From positions 310,001 to 374,000 of the forward strand of contig NZ_QUNR01000004.1 in assembly GCF_003387535.1 (NCBI RefSeq): a DNA stretch of 64,000 nucleotides. The letters are read 5' to 3'. This DNA is from Paraperlucidibaca baekdonensis. Lineage in GTDB: Bacteria > Pseudomonadota > Gammaproteobacteria > Pseudomonadales > Moraxellaceae. The position numbers and the translations under genes are program-made. The stretch's first letter is position 1. Every line of letters starts with the position of its first letter. The notes beneath the pieces were generated by a model that saw only the letters and a program-made list of their open reading frames with translations, did not search any database and was not told where the DNA came from. Shown in pieces: positions 1-9,187 of this stretch.

Positions 1-177
1 CCAGCCCTCGAGTGCCGAAAACTCGGTGACATGCTCAAGAACCCGAGACTGTTTTTTCAAGGCTAATGGCCGTCGTGAAATGCTCATTAGCGCAGGCTTG
101 CTGCTGGCCTGAGTGAGCTGCTGCAATAGCGAGGCACCAATAAAACCACTGGCTCCGGCTAACAAAATGCGCGTCAT
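1..177 (-). CDS. NAD(P)-binding Rossmann-fold protein, N-terminal part only
   Basis: The gene begins at the ATG at 177 and runs off the left edge of the window, leaving 59 codons. The translated start MTRILLAGASGFIGASLLQQ carries the GxSGFIG dinucleotide-binding turn right after the first beta strand. This is the pattern of NAD-dependent epimerases/dehydratases and related extended or atypical short-chain dehydrogenases. Substrate and full family cannot be decided from the fragment. It is divergent from the lytic transglycosylase gene, with about 77 bases between the two chosen starts. Confidence 0.75.
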   Translation of the reverse strand, partial: MTRILLAGASGFIGASLLQQLTQASSKPALMSISRRPLALKKQSRVLEHVTEFSALEGW

Positions 178-254
178 GGCACTATCCTATGGCTATCAAT
201 GCAGCGACTCTACGCACAAGCGCAGGTGTCGTCAGCAGGCTTAGCGAGTTTTTC

Positions 255-974
255 ATGGCATTAGCCGTTATTTTTTCTCAGAAATTTGGTGCTTGCTTAA
301 CGCGGCTATCGCTTGTGCTCGTCTTCAGTTTCCTGTCATTGCCGGTAAGTGCAGAAAAACTTTATCGTTTTCAAGATGCTAACGGCAATACCTTACTCAC
401 CAATCAAGTCGCCCCCGGTGGTAAAAAACCCCTGCAGTCGGCCGATAAGCGCTATAGCAAACTCGTCAAAGTCACGTGGTATGCCGACACCAATGTGCAT
501 CGCTATGGCAATTATGGTGCAACGGAGGCCTCCGTGCGCCCGAGTGCTAGCAAAAACCGCTCAGCATTTGATCCACTCATTGCGGCCGCAGCGCAACAAC
601 ATCGCATCGATTTTGGCTTGATAAAAGCCGTCATTCATACCGAGTCAGGCTTTAATCCGCGCGCGCGTTCAGGCCCCGGCGCGCAAGGTCTGATGCAATT
701 GATGCCGGCCACAGCCGCGCAGTATCGGGTTGATGATGTCTGGGATCCTGCGCAAAACATCAACGCCGGCAGTAAACATTTGAGCTATCTGCTCAAGCGC
801 TATAAAGATATAAGGATAGCGCTTGCCGCTTACAACGCCGGGCAAGGTAATGTGGATCGCTATGGCGGCATTCCGCCGTTTACTGAGACCAGAGATTATG
901 TGGCTCGCGTAATGAGCCGCTATCAGAAGCTGTATGCGCAGGCAGTGCCTGCAGTGGTGTCATCACGCCAATAG
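255..974 (+). CDS. Lytic murein transglycosylase with DUF4124 and SLT domains
   Basis: A secreted enzyme expected to cleave the MurNAc-GlcNAc bond of peptidoglycan and leave 1,6-anhydro ends. From the ATG at 255 there is a signal peptide of about 33 residues ending VSA, then a short DUF4124-like segment (KLYRFQDANGN), then an SLT domain from about residue 105. The catalytic glutamate is E130 in HTESGFNPRA, followed by the family motifs GLMQLMPATA and AYNAGQGNV. An in-frame ATG at 189 would add 22 residues ahead of the signal peptide; neither start has a strong ribosome binding site, and the later one gives the better export signal. Its 3' end overlaps the convergent Rieske gene by 95 bases. 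Confidence 0.88.
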   Translation: MALAVIFSQKFGACLTRLSLVLVFSFLSLPVSAEKLYRFQDANGNTLLTNQVAPGGKKPLQSADKRYSKLVKVTWYADTNVHRYGNYGATEASVRPSASKNRSAFDPLIAAAAQQHRIDFGLIKAVIHTESGFNPRARSGPGAQGLMQLMPATAAQYRVDDVWDPAQNINAGSKHLSYLLKRYKDIRIALAAYNAGQGNVDRYGGIPPFTETRDYVARVMSRYQKLYAQAVPAVVSSRQ

Positions 975-1278
975 TGGCGCCTTCCAAGACCAGTGCATAA
1001 CGCGTTAAGCAAGCGCCGGGCCCAGGCATTTTGCATTCGCCGGTGATGGCATCGAAGCGCCAACCATGCTTGCTGCAGCGCAGACTTAAGGTCGACTCAC
1101 CATCGACGACTTGCATACGTGCATCGCGCAGATCGGCTTGCCGATGTGGGCATTGATTGCGAATCAGCAAGCGCTGCCCCGCCTCCTGTATGAGCAATAG
1201 CGGTACGCCATCGACAACAAATTCGCCGCGATAGCCTTCGTCGAGATACATGAGTTTTTCTAACGCCAGATAGGGCAT
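880..1278 (-). CDS. Rieske [2Fe-2S] domain protein
   Basis: A small (132-residue) soluble Rieske-type iron-sulfur protein, probably an electron carrier or a ferredoxin-like subunit; the partner is not visible. The two cluster-binding motifs are C43-P-H45 and C68-S-K-H71, with the correct spacing and the HGW ending of the second motif. There is no signal peptide, so it should be cytoplasmic. The last 31 or so residues, after the natural end of the Rieske fold, are encoded opposite the end of the transglycosylase gene and look like a tail gained by loss of an earlier stop. It lies 74 bases downstream of ppsA on the same strand, with a hairpin between them. Confidence 0.8.
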   Translation of the reverse strand: MPYLALEKLMYLDEGYRGEFVVDGVPLLLIQEAGQRLLIRNQCPHRQADLRDARMQVVDGESTLSLRCSKHGWRFDAITGECKMPGPGACLTRYALVLEGATIGVMTPLQALPAHTASDSGSLREPHNLWSQ

Positions 1279-1310
1279 AAGGCAGGCTCACAAAAAAAGG
1301 GCAGATAACA

Positions 1311-1334
1311 GAAAGGCGGGTTTCCCCGCCTTTC
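1311..1334 (-). terminator. Hairpin after ppsA
   Basis: A perfect 10-base-pair stem (GAAAGGCGGG with CCCGCCTTTC) and a 4-base loop lie 19 bases past the ppsA stop codon. On the minus strand the T-rich run comes only after a spacer, so this may be a weak terminator or an mRNA 3'-end stabiliser rather than a classic intrinsic terminator. Confidence 0.5.
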
Positions 1335-1352
1335 GTGTCAACGCGTGAGGTA

Positions 1353-3725
1353 TTACTTGCCGTGATTTTCCGACAAATAGAACCATGTCTCTAATACCGA
1401 GTCCGGATTGAGCGACACCGAATCAATGCCCTGCTCCATCAGCCATTGCGCCAGATCGGGGTGATCTGAGGGGCCCTGACCACAGATGCCAATATACTTA
1501 CCCGCATCGCGGCAGGCTTTAATGGCACGTGAGAGCAAGAACTTCACGGCGGGATCACGCTCATCAAACAGGTGCGAAACAATACCTGAGTCACGATCAA
1601 GGCCCAGCGTTAGCTGCGTTAAGTCATTGGAACCGATCGAGAAACCATCGAAGTGCTGCAAGAACTCATCGGCCATGATGGCGTTGGTGGGTAGCTCACA
1701 CATCATGATGATGCGCAGGCCATTCTCGCCGCGCTTGAGGCCTTTCGCCGCCAACAACTCAATGACTTTTGCCGCACCCGTTGGCGTGCGAACAAACGGA
1801 ATCATGATTTCAACGTTGGTTAAGCCCATGGTGTCGCGGACTTTTTTCAGCGCGCGTACTTCCAAGTCGAAGCAGTCGCGGAAATTGTCGGAAATGTAGC
1901 GGCTGGCGCCACGGAAGCCGAGCATGGGGTTTTCTTCTTCCGGCTCGTAGAGCTTGCCGCCGATCAAGTTCGCGTATTCATTGGACTTAAAGTCCGACAT
2001 ACGCACAATGACTTTTTTCGGATAGAACGCCGCCGCCAAGGTGGCAATACCTTCGCTCAGCTTCTCCACGTAGAAGTCCACGGGCGAGGCATAACCGGCA
2101 CAACGCTGATCCACGGCCTGCTTGATGTCGCGTGGCAAGGTGTCGTAATTCAACAGCGCCTTCGGGTGCACGCCAATCATACGGTTGATGATGAACTCCA
2201 AGCGCGCCAAGCCAATGCCTTCATTGGGCAGCGTGGCGAAGTCGAACGCACGATCGGGGTTACCAACGTTCATCATGATTTTGAACGGCAGTTTTGGCAT
2301 CGACTCGATGGAGTTTTTCTGGATTTCGAAGTCCAACAAACCTTCATAAATAAAGCCAGTGTCTCCTTCAGCACAGGACGCGGTAACTTCCATGCCATCT
2401 TTCAAAATATCGGTGGCATTGCCACAACCAACGATAGCCGGCACGCCTAATTCACGGGCAATAATAGCGGCGTGGCAGGTGCGGCCGCCACGGTTGGTAA
2501 TGATGGCGCTGGCGCGCTTCATCACCGGCTCCCAATCGGGGTCGGTCATGTCGGAGACCAGCACATCGCCGGGCTGGACCTTGTCCATCTCTTTAATGGA
2601 GCGCACCACGCGCACCACACCAGAGCCAATACGCTGCCCAATCGAGCGGCCTTCGCACAAGACTTTGCCCTGTTGCTTGAGCAGATAACGCTCCATGGTG
2701 CCGGCGTTTTGACGACTTTTCACGGTCTCGGGGCGTGCTTGCACGATATAGAGTTTGCCGTCATCGCCGTCTTTGGCCCACTCGATGTCCATCGGTGAGG
2801 CGTAGTGTTTCTCGATAATCAAGGCTTGGCGTGAGAGCTCTTCGATCTCGGCATCGGTCAAAGCAAACACGGCGCGCTCGGCTTTATCGACGTCAACAAT
2901 TTGCGTGGAACGGCCAGCGGCACCGCTGTCGGCGTAAATCATTTTTTGCGCTTTCGTGCCTAAATTGCGACGCAGCACCGCTGGGCGACCGGCATTGAGC
3001 GTGCCTTTGTGCACATAGAATTCATCGGGGTTGACGGCGCCTTGCACGACCATTTCGCCGAGACCATAAGAGGCCGTAATAAACACCACATCGCGGAAGC
3101 CAGACTCAGTATCGAGTGTGAACATGACACCGGCGGTACCGATTTCCGAGCGCACCATGCGCTGAATACCAGCCGATAACGCCACCAGTTTGTGCTCAAA
3201 GCCTTGGTGCACGCGGTAGGCAATGGCGCGGTCATTAAACAGTGACGCAAACACTTCTTTAATGGCAATCAGCACATTATCGAAGCCGCGAATATTCAGG
3301 AAGGTTTCTTGCTGACCGGCAAATGAAGCGTCGGGCAAATCTTCGGCGGTCGCCGATGAGCGCACAGCCACGGGCATTTCTTCATTGCGGCCGGTGAGCT
3401 CATCGAAATGCTGGCGCACTTCGGCCTCAAGCGCCGGTAATAACGGTGTTTCAACCACCCATTGGCGAATCTTTTTACCAGCCTCAGCAAGAGCCACCAC
3501 GTCGTCGACATTGAGCGCATCAAGCACATCATTGATGCGTTTGTTCAAACCGCTTTGCTCGAGGAAGTCGCGATAAGCCTGCGCGGTAGTCGCAAAACCG
3601 CCAGGAACTGACACGCCGGCATTGGCGAGGTTGCTGATCATTTCGCCTAATGACGCGTTTTTGCCGCCGACGGTGTCGACATCGTGTTTGCCTAACTGCT
3701 GAAACGGAATGACAAGATTAGCCAC
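1353..3725 (-). CDS. ppsA: Phosphoenolpyruvate synthase
   Basis: Converts pyruvate and ATP to phosphoenolpyruvate, AMP and phosphate, the entry to gluconeogenesis from three-carbon substrates. The 790 residues match the family length. The order is an N-terminal ATP-grasp/pyruvate-binding domain ([10 protein letters not shown] near the start, [20 protein letters not shown]), the swivelling phosphohistidine domain with the catalytic His in [11 protein letters not shown] near residue 420, and the PEP-utilising barrel ending [12 protein letters not shown]. The Thr two residues before the catalytic His is the residue phosphorylated by the PpsR family. The start is a GTG at 3725, with AGGGAG eight bases upstream. 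Divergent ppsR supports the call. Confidence 0.97.
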   Translation of the reverse strand: MANLVIPFQQLGKHDVDTVGGKNASLGEMISNLANAGVSVPGGFATTAQAYRDFLEQSGLNKRINDVLDALNVDDVVALAEAGKKIRQWVVETPLLPALEAEVRQHFDELTGRNEEMPVAVRSSATAEDLPDASFAGQQETFLNIRGFDNVLIAIKEVFASLFNDRAIAYRVHQGFEHKLVALSAGIQRMVRSEIGTAGVMFTLDTESGFRDVVFITASYGLGEMVVQGAVNPDEFYVHKGTLNAGRPAVLRRNLGTKAQKMIYADSGAAGRSTQIVDVDKAERAVFALTDAEIEELSRQALIIEKHYASPMDIEWAKDGDDGKLYIVQARPETVKSRQNAGTMERYLLKQQGKVLCEGRSIGQRIGSGVVRVVRSIKEMDKVQPGDVLVSDMTDPDWEPVMKRASAIITNRGGRTCHAAIIARELGVPAIVGCGNATDILKDGMEVTASCAEGDTGFIYEGLLDFEIQKNSIESMPKLPFKIMMNVGNPDRAFDFATLPNEGIGLARLEFIINRMIGVHPKALLNYDTLPRDIKQAVDQRCAGYASPVDFYVEKLSEGIATLAAAFYPKKVIVRMSDFKSNEYANLIGGKLYEPEEENPMLGFRGASRYISDNFRDCFDLEVRALKKVRDTMGLTNVEIMIPFVRTPTGAAKVIELLAAKGLKRGENGLRIIMMCELPTNAIMADEFLQHFDGFSIGSNDLTQLTLGLDRDSGIVSHLFDERDPAVKFLLSRAIKACRDAGKYIGICGQGPSDHPDLAQWLMEQGIDSVSLNPDSVLETWFYLSENHGK

Positions 3726-4018
3726 GGTGATGCTCCCTGTTGGGGTGAGGATTCGCGTCGCGGTGGATCACACGCTGCGACAGAGTGATTTGATTCTACT
3801 CTATGCTTTTAGGCTTTGCTGTTTCCAGCAGTCGGATTTCCGACCAAGGTCGCAGGCTTTTTTGTGTGCTACACACCACACAAGCATTAGACTTAGCCAG
3901 TTGTTTTTTCTTGGCTTTTTTCGTGCCACACTAGAAAAACACGGCGCTGATATACCGGCCAAAAACATTCATAAAATAAATACCATCTATTTTCTTTGCT
4001 TATACACAGGAAAAAGCC
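3726..4018. other. ppsA/ppsR divergent intergenic region
   Basis: This 293-base gap carries the promoters of both genes. A perfect 14-base palindrome, GTCGGATTTCCGAC, at 3831-3844 is a candidate operator or small hairpin. A possible extended -10 for ppsR (TG-A-TATACC) lies at 3948-3956, without a convincing -35. The ppsR ribosome binding site AGGA sits seven bases before its ATG. I see no open reading frame or known RNA here. Confidence 0.4.
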
Positions 4019-4843
4019 ATGAAGCGCACCGTATTTTTCATCTCCGATGGCACCGGCATCACCGCCGAGACACTCGGCCATAGCCTGCTTGCTCAGTTTG
4101 AAAATATCGAATTCGACGAAAGCACGCTGCCATATATCGACACCGTGGAAAAAGCCGAGGCGGTCGCTAAGGAAATCAACCGTGTGGCCAAAGATGAAAG
4201 CGCCGGTGGGCGACCCATTATTATCGACACCATTGTTGATAAAAAAATTCGCGATGTAATTTCCGCCGCCGACGGCTACATGATGGATGTTTTTGAAACC
4301 TTCGTAGATAAGCTGCAAACCGAGTTGGCCTCGCAAGCGGTCAATGCCGTGGGCAAATCGCACTCCATCATCGACAACAAGAGCTATAACGTGCGCATCG
4401 ATGCCGTGCATTTCGCTCTCGACAACGACGATGGCGCGCGCACCAAGCATTACGACAAGGCAGACTTAATCGTGGTTGGCGTGTCGCGCTCCGGCAAGAC
4501 CCCGACCTCACTGTATATGGCGCTGCAGTTTGGCATTTATGTCGGCAATTACCCGCTGACCGAAGATGATTTCGATGACCTGCGTCTGCCCGCCTCTTTG
4601 CGCGAGCACAAGCACAAGCTATTTGGCTTAACAATCGACCCGATTCGGCTATCGGCTATTCGCAATGAGCGCCGCGCCAACTCGCCGTATGCGTCATTGA
4701 GCCAATGCCAAATGGAAGTTCGTGCGGTGGAAGCGATGTTTAACCGCGAGGGCGTGCCGTTTATTCAAACCACGCACTTATCGATTGAAGAGATTTCTAC
4801 GCGGATTATGGCCACGGTTGGGCTTAAGCGGCGGTCATTATGA
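4019..4843 (+). CDS. ppsR: PEP synthase regulatory protein (kinase/pyrophosphorylase, DUF299)
   Basis: A bifunctional enzyme that inactivates PEP synthase by ADP-dependent phosphorylation of the Thr next to the catalytic His and reactivates it by phosphate-dependent phosphorolysis. The 274 residues match the family. Diagnostic features are the N-terminal [14 protein letters not shown], and the P-loop GVSRSGKT at residues 154-161 followed by PTSLYMA. The C-terminal part has the family sequence [11 protein letters not shown]. The ATG at 4019 follows a good ribosome binding site (CACAGGAAAAAGCC). It is divergent from its substrate gene ppsA, the usual arrangement. Confidence 0.95.
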   Translation: MKRTVFFISDGTGITAETLGHSLLAQFENIEFDESTLPYIDTVEKAEAVAKEINRVAKDESAGGRPIIIDTIVDKKIRDVISAADGYMMDVFETFVDKLQTELASQAVNAVGKSHSIIDNKSYNVRIDAVHFALDNDDGARTKHYDKADLIVVGVSRSGKTPTSLYMALQFGIYVGNYPLTEDDFDDLRLPASLREHKHKLFGLTIDPIRLSAIRNERRANSPYASLSQCQMEVRAVEAMFNREGVPFIQTTHLSIEEISTRIMATVGLKRRSL

Positions 4844-4878
4844 GCTTTACTAAGCGGCTATCTTGGCTTTGATTGCGC

Positions 4879-4938
4879 CGTGGGGGGATGGGGTGGATGA
4901 AGCATAGCGAAGCGTGGCTCACCCACCCCATCCCCTCA
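4879..4938. repeat. Long imperfect inverted repeat between ppsR and clpA
   Basis: Arms of about 17 bases (GTGGGGGGATGGGGTGG and its near-complement CCACCCCATCCCCTCAC, one mismatch) flank a 26-base loop that holds the phrase GCATAGCGAAGCG. It sits between two convergent genes and lacks a T tract, so it is more like a dispersed palindromic (REP-like) unit than a standard terminator, though it could serve both convergent transcripts. Confidence 0.55.
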
Positions 4939-4954
4939 CCGCCCTCACTAAAAA

Positions 4955-7228
4955 CTACGTAGCCTTCTCCAGCTCCCGCTTACTAACCCGCTCAGCCTCA
5001 AGCACAAGCGCATCGTCTTTCACCGACACCTGCACGCGCCCACCCTTGTCGGCGAGCTTGCCAAACAGAATCATCTCGGCCAATGGCTTTTTCAGGTGCT
5101 CCTGCAGCACGCGCGCCATGGGTCGTGCGCCCATCAGTCGGTCATAGCCTTTTTCAGCCAGCCAGGTACGCGCCTCGTCATCGACTTCGAGCAAGACATG
5201 CTTGTCGTCGAGCTGCGCTTGTAGTTCAACGAGGAATTTATCGACCACGCTGCCAATCACCAGCGGATCAAGCGCGGCAAAGGCGATGATGCCATCGAGG
5301 CGATTGCGGAACTCTGGCGTAAAGGTTTTCTTCAGCGCTTCCATGCCATCGGTGCTGTGATCTTGGTGAGTAAAGCCCATGCTCGCGCGACTGACCTGCT
5401 CAGCGCCAGCGTTGGTGGTCATCACCAACACCACATGACGAAAATCGGCTTTGCGACCGTTATTATCCGTGAGCGTACCGTGATCCATGACCTGCAAGAG
5501 CAAGTTAAAGACCTCCGGATGCGCCTTCTCAATTTCATCGAGCAGCAATACGCAGTGCGGATGTTTGACCACGGCCTCGGTGAGCAAACCACCCTGATCG
5601 AAGCCAACATAACCCGGTGGCGCACCAATGAGGCGCGATACAGTATGGCGCTCCATGTATTCCGACATATCGAAACGAATCAGCTCAATGCCCAATGTGC
5701 GTGCCAACTGGCGAGTGACTTCGGTTTTACCAACACCCGTGGGCCCGGAAAATAGGAAGCTGCCAATGGGTTTTTCCGGTGACTTTAAACCCGCACGCGA
5801 GAGCTTGATGGCCGCTGCCAGCGAGTCGATAGCGGCATCTTGCCCGAACACCGTCATCTTAAGGTCACGCTCAAGATTACGTAGCGCCTCTTTGTCATTG
5901 GATGTCACGGCTTTTGCCGGGATGCGCGCCACTTTCGCGACCATCTCCTCAATATCAGCGACGTTGATGACTTTTTTGCGCTTGCTCACTGGCTGCAGAC
6001 GCTGAAATGCACCGGCCTCGTCGATCAGGTCAATGGCTTTATCCGGCAAATAGCGCTCGTTGATATAGCGGTCGGCCAATGTCGCCGCCGACAGCAGCGC
6101 TTTATCGGCATAACGCACGCTGTGATGCTCCTCAAAGCGCGATTTCAGGCCACGCAAAATGCGGTAGGTCTCGTCGACACTGGGCTCCGCAACATCGATT
6201 TTATGAAAGCGTCGCGACAGCGCGCCATCTTTCTCAAAGAGGTTGCGATACTCTTGATACGTGGTAGAGCCCATGCACTTGAGGCTGCCATTGGCCAATG
6301 CCGGTTTCAGCAAATTCGAGACATCGAGCACCCCGCCGCCGGCCGAACCCGCACCAATGATCGTGTGGATTTCATCGATAAATAAAATCGCGCTGGGCTT
6401 GTCAGTCAGCTCATTAATCAACGCTTTAAAGCGTTTTTCAAAGTCACCGCGGTATTTTGTACCCGCCAGCAAAGCGCCAATATCGAGCGAATACACCTCA
6501 CCATCGGCAATGGCATCGGGCACTTTGCCCTCAACGATGAGCCATGCCAGCCCTTCGGCTATGGCGGTTTTACCAACACCGGGCTCACCAACCAATATCG
6601 GGTTATTTTTGCGACGACGGCATAACACTTGAATAGCCCGCTCAATTTCAGGCTCGCGCCCCACGAGTGGGTCAAGCTTGCCTTTTTTGGCCATGTCGTT
6701 GAGGTTGACGGTGTAATTTACTAAGGCTGAGTCTGCGACAGCTTCAGCCACGCCATCAGGATCGCTGGTGTCATTTTCTTTGGCGTCATCGGTCCCCGAT
6801 GAGCTGCCATGCGACAAATAATTCACCACATCCAGGCGACCAATACCCTGCTGCTTGAGCATATAAACAGCATGAGATTCTTGTTCTGAGAAAATCGCCA
6901 CCAGTACGTTAGCGCCGACTACTTCACGCTTTCCTGACGATTGCACATGAAACACCGCGCGCTGCAACACGCGTTGAAAACCAAGTGTGGGTTGCGTTTC
7001 ACGGCCGCCATCGGGATCAGGTAACAATGGCGTAGCGTCATCTATATAAGTCGCCAACTCACGGCGCATGGCATTAGGCTCGCCACCGCAGGCATGCACC
7101 GCAGCCGTGGCCGATTCGTTATCGAGTAGTGCAAGCAATAAATGCTCAACCGTAATAAATTCGTGGCGTTTTGCCCTCGCCTCGCGGAATGCCACGTTGA
7201 GGGTCAGCTCCAGTTCTCGACTTAACAT
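4955..7228 (-). CDS. clpA: ATP-dependent Clp protease ATP-binding subunit ClpA
   Basis: The AAA+ unfoldase that feeds substrates, including N-end-rule proteins brought by ClpS, into ClpP. The 757 residues contain an N-terminal Clp-N domain of two repeats, a first AAA+ module with Walker A GEPGVGKT near residue 215 and Walker B ILFIDEIHT, and a second with GPTGVGKT near 495 and VLLLDEIEKAH. The absence of a long middle coiled coil separates it from ClpB. It lies 22 bases downstream of clpS on the same strand, so the adaptor and unfoldase are probably co-transcribed. Its protease partner clpP is 38 kb away in this window. Confidence 0.96.
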   Translation of the reverse strand: MLSRELELTLNVAFREARAKRHEFITVEHLLLALLDNESATAAVHACGGEPNAMRRELATYIDDATPLLPDPDGGRETQPTLGFQRVLQRAVFHVQSSGKREVVGANVLVAIFSEQESHAVYMLKQQGIGRLDVVNYLSHGSSSGTDDAKENDTSDPDGVAEAVADSALVNYTVNLNDMAKKGKLDPLVGREPEIERAIQVLCRRRKNNPILVGEPGVGKTAIAEGLAWLIVEGKVPDAIADGEVYSLDIGALLAGTKYRGDFEKRFKALINELTDKPSAILFIDEIHTIIGAGSAGGGVLDVSNLLKPALANGSLKCMGSTTYQEYRNLFEKDGALSRRFHKIDVAEPSVDETYRILRGLKSRFEEHHSVRYADKALLSAATLADRYINERYLPDKAIDLIDEAGAFQRLQPVSKRKKVINVADIEEMVAKVARIPAKAVTSNDKEALRNLERDLKMTVFGQDAAIDSLAAAIKLSRAGLKSPEKPIGSFLFSGPTGVGKTEVTRQLARTLGIELIRFDMSEYMERHTVSRLIGAPPGYVGFDQGGLLTEAVVKHPHCVLLLDEIEKAHPEVFNLLLQVMDHGTLTDNNGRKADFRHVVLVMTTNAGAEQVSRASMGFTHQDHSTDGMEALKKTFTPEFRNRLDGIIAFAALDPLVIGSVVDKFLVELQAQLDDKHVLLEVDDEARTWLAEKGYDRLMGARPMARVLQEHLKKPLAEMILFGKLADKGGRVQVSVKDDALVLEAERVSKRELEKAT

Positions 7229-7250
7229 GCCTGCCTCTCCTTGCCGCTGC

Positions 7251-7610
7251 TCAGGGCACCGGCTCTACCAGACACAGCAGCGGATGCTCATGCTGCCGCG
7301 CGTAATCGACCACCATGGCCGCTTTGGTTTCTGCCACATCACGCGAGTAAGCGCCAATACCAGCCTTACCCAAATGATGAACTTGTAACATCAGCCGTGT
7401 GGCATGCTCGCCAGTCAGACCGAAAAACTGCTCCAACACGTCAATGACGAACTCCATAGGAGTGTAATCGTCATTAATCATGACAACTTGATAGCGTTTT
7501 GGTTTTTCAAGCTCGGGTTTCGCCGGCTCAATGAGCGCCGTGCGACCAACATCAGGCGAATCACTGTCGTTATCTTCCCGGCTCATGTGCCATTTACCTG
7601 CTGCATTCAT
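7251..7610 (-). CDS. clpS: ATP-dependent Clp protease adaptor ClpS
   Basis: Binds N-degron substrates with bulky hydrophobic N-termini and delivers them to ClpA. The 119-residue sequence has a flexible N-terminal tail rich in acidic residues, then the conserved core [35 protein letters not shown] and [12 protein letters not shown], which includes the NDDxTPMEFV recognition surface. The first ATG (7610) lacks a clear ribosome binding site; an ATG at 7586 is an alternative that would shorten the disordered tail by eight residues. It precedes clpA in the same operon. Confidence 0.95.
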   Translation of the reverse strand: MNAAGKWHMSREDNDSDSPDVGRTALIEPAKPELEKPKRYQVVMINDDYTPMEFVIDVLEQFFGLTGEHATRLMLQVHHLGKAGIGAYSRDVAETKAAMVVDYARQHEHPLLCLVEPVP

Positions 7611-7757
7611 ACGACATCATAAAAAGTTAAATCGATACTTCACTGTAGCAGAAAGCATTGCCGTGCCTAGGCATCAATGCATAGTATTTATGCAGTTAAC
7701 ATGCCTTCTAGCACGCGCCACTGACGATTCGACAAACCTCATGCAAAACCATTAGAC

Positions 7758-7804
7758 GAAAAAAAACACCCCTAACTGGCCAAGACTCGACCACTTAGAG
7801 GTGT
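7758..7804 (-). terminator. Intrinsic terminator after icd
   Basis: Read on the minus strand, a 14-base stem (ACACCTCTAAGTGG with CCAGTTAGGGGTGT, two mismatches) and an 11-base loop are followed by eight T residues. It begins 13 bases past the icd stop codon. Confidence 0.85.
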
Positions 7805-7816
7805 CTTTGGTCGCGC

Positions 7817-9073
7817 TTACATATGGCTGATGATGGCATCACCAAATTCAGAGCAGCGCAGCAGCTTGGCATCGGGCATGAGGCGCTCGAAGTCATACGT
7901 CACCGTTTTTGCTTCAATAGCCTTTTCAACGCCCTTGATAATCAAGTCGGCGGCTTCACCCCAGCCCATATGACGCAGCATCATCTCGGCAGACAAAATA
8001 ATGGAGCCTGGGTTGACCTTGTCTTGACCCGCGTATTTAGGGGCCGTGCCGTGCGTGGCTTCAAACACGGCCACGGAGCCACCTAAGTTTGCACCGGGCG
8101 CAATACCAATGCCGCCCACTTCTGCCGCCAATGCGTCGGAAATGTAGTCACCATTGAGGTTGAGCGTCGCGATCACCGAGTAATCGGAGGGGCGCATGAG
8201 GATTTGCTGTAAAAACGCGTCGGCAATGACATCTTTAACAATAATGTCTTTGCCAGTTTTCGGATTTTTGATGGTCATCCATGGGCCACCATCGATCAGC
8301 TCGCCGCCAAAACGCTCAGCCGCCAGCTCATAGCCCCACTCTTTGAAGGCACCTTCGGTGTACTTCATGATGTTGCCTTTGTGCACCAGCGTGACCGACG
8401 ACTCATCGTTATCGATGGCGTACTGGATGGCTTTGCGCACCAAACGCTGCGTACCCTCTTTCGAGACCGGCTTAATACCAATACCGCAGTTTTCAGTGAA
8501 ACGGATCTTTTTCACGCCCATTTCTTCTTTCAAGAACTTGATGACCTTGATGGCATCGGGCGTATTGGCTTTCCACTCAATACCAGCATAGATGTCTTCC
8601 GAGTTCTCACGGAAAATCACCATATTGGTCAGCTCAGGATGCTGCACCGGGCTGGGCACACCGGGAAACCAACGCACTGGACGAATACACACGTACAGAT
8701 CGAGTTCTTGGCGCAGTGCCACATTGAGCGAACGAATACCGCCGCCCACTGGCGTGGTCAGTGGGCCTTTGATGCTCACCACGTATTCGCGCAGGGCCTC
8801 GAAGGTTTCTTCCGGCATCCAGACATCGTCGCCGTAGACTTTCGTGGCCTTCTCGCCGCAATAGACTTCCATCCACGAGATAGCGCGCTTGTTGCCGTAG
8901 GCGGCTGTGACGGCCGCATCAACGACTTTGACCATCACCGGCGAAATATCGGCACCGATACCATCGCCTTCAATAAAAGGAATAATTGGGAAATTTGGCA
9001 CATTAAGGGACAAATCGGCGTTGACGGTGATTTTGTCACCATCTGTTGGTACCGAAATCTTCTGGTAACCCAT
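7817..9073 (-). CDS. icd: NADP-dependent isocitrate dehydrogenase
   Basis: Oxidatively decarboxylates isocitrate to 2-oxoglutarate in the citric acid cycle, producing NADPH. The 418-residue length and sequence match the homodimeric enterobacterial type. S115 in [13 protein letters not shown] corresponds to the serine phosphorylated by AceK, which controls the glyoxylate branch point. The cofactor loop [19 protein letters not shown] has the Lys-Tyr pair that selects NADP. The ATG at 9073 has GGAG about ten bases upstream. It is transcribed toward clpS and ends in a good terminator; a probable promoter lies around 9150-9180. Confidence 0.96.
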   Translation of the reverse strand: MGYQKISVPTDGDKITVNADLSLNVPNFPIIPFIEGDGIGADISPVMVKVVDAAVTAAYGNKRAISWMEVYCGEKATKVYGDDVWMPEETFEALREYVVSIKGPLTTPVGGGIRSLNVALRQELDLYVCIRPVRWFPGVPSPVQHPELTNMVIFRENSEDIYAGIEWKANTPDAIKVIKFLKEEMGVKKIRFTENCGIGIKPVSKEGTQRLVRKAIQYAIDNDESSVTLVHKGNIMKYTEGAFKEWGYELAAERFGGELIDGGPWMTIKNPKTGKDIIVKDVIADAFLQQILMRPSDYSVIATLNLNGDYISDALAAEVGGIGIAPGANLGGSVAVFEATHGTAPKYAGQDKVNPGSIILSAEMMLRHMGWGEAADLIIKGVEKAIEAKTVTYDFERLMPDAKLLRCSEFGDAIISHM

Positions 9074-9098
9074 TCTGCAGGTACTCCGTCAGGACAGT

Positions 9099-9113
9099 GG
9101 CGCTGATGGCGCC
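9099..9113 (-). other. Small hairpin in the icd leader
   Basis: GGCGC-TGATG-GCGCC can form a five-base-pair GC stem in the 5' untranslated region of icd, about 25 bases ahead of the start codon. Function unknown; it may only stabilise the leader. Confidence 0.3.
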
Positions 9114-9149
9114 GGGATTGCGATTGCAATAATCGTTCTTGTTGAGTCC

Positions 9150-9159
9150 GAGTATACTC
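9150..9159. promoter_or_regulatory. Palindromic bidirectional -10 for icd and rluE
   Basis: GAGTATACTC is a perfect palindrome that presents TATACT as a -10 hexamer on both strands. For icd, a weak -35 (TTGGGC) lies 17 bases away at 9174-9179 on the minus strand. For rluE no good -35 is visible. The arrangement fits overlapping divergent promoters for the two genes. Confidence 0.4.
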
Positions 9160-9187
9160 ATGCAACCTCAGCGGCCCAAGACATCTC

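Noticed and set aside
3893-4450. 185-codon minus-strand frame over ppsR
   Set aside because: Antisense shadow of a strongly supported gene; no recognised motif and no ribosome binding site.
8381-9106. 241-codon plus-strand frame over icd
   Set aside because: Its length comes from codon bias of icd on the other strand; composition is His/Phe-rich and unlike a protein.
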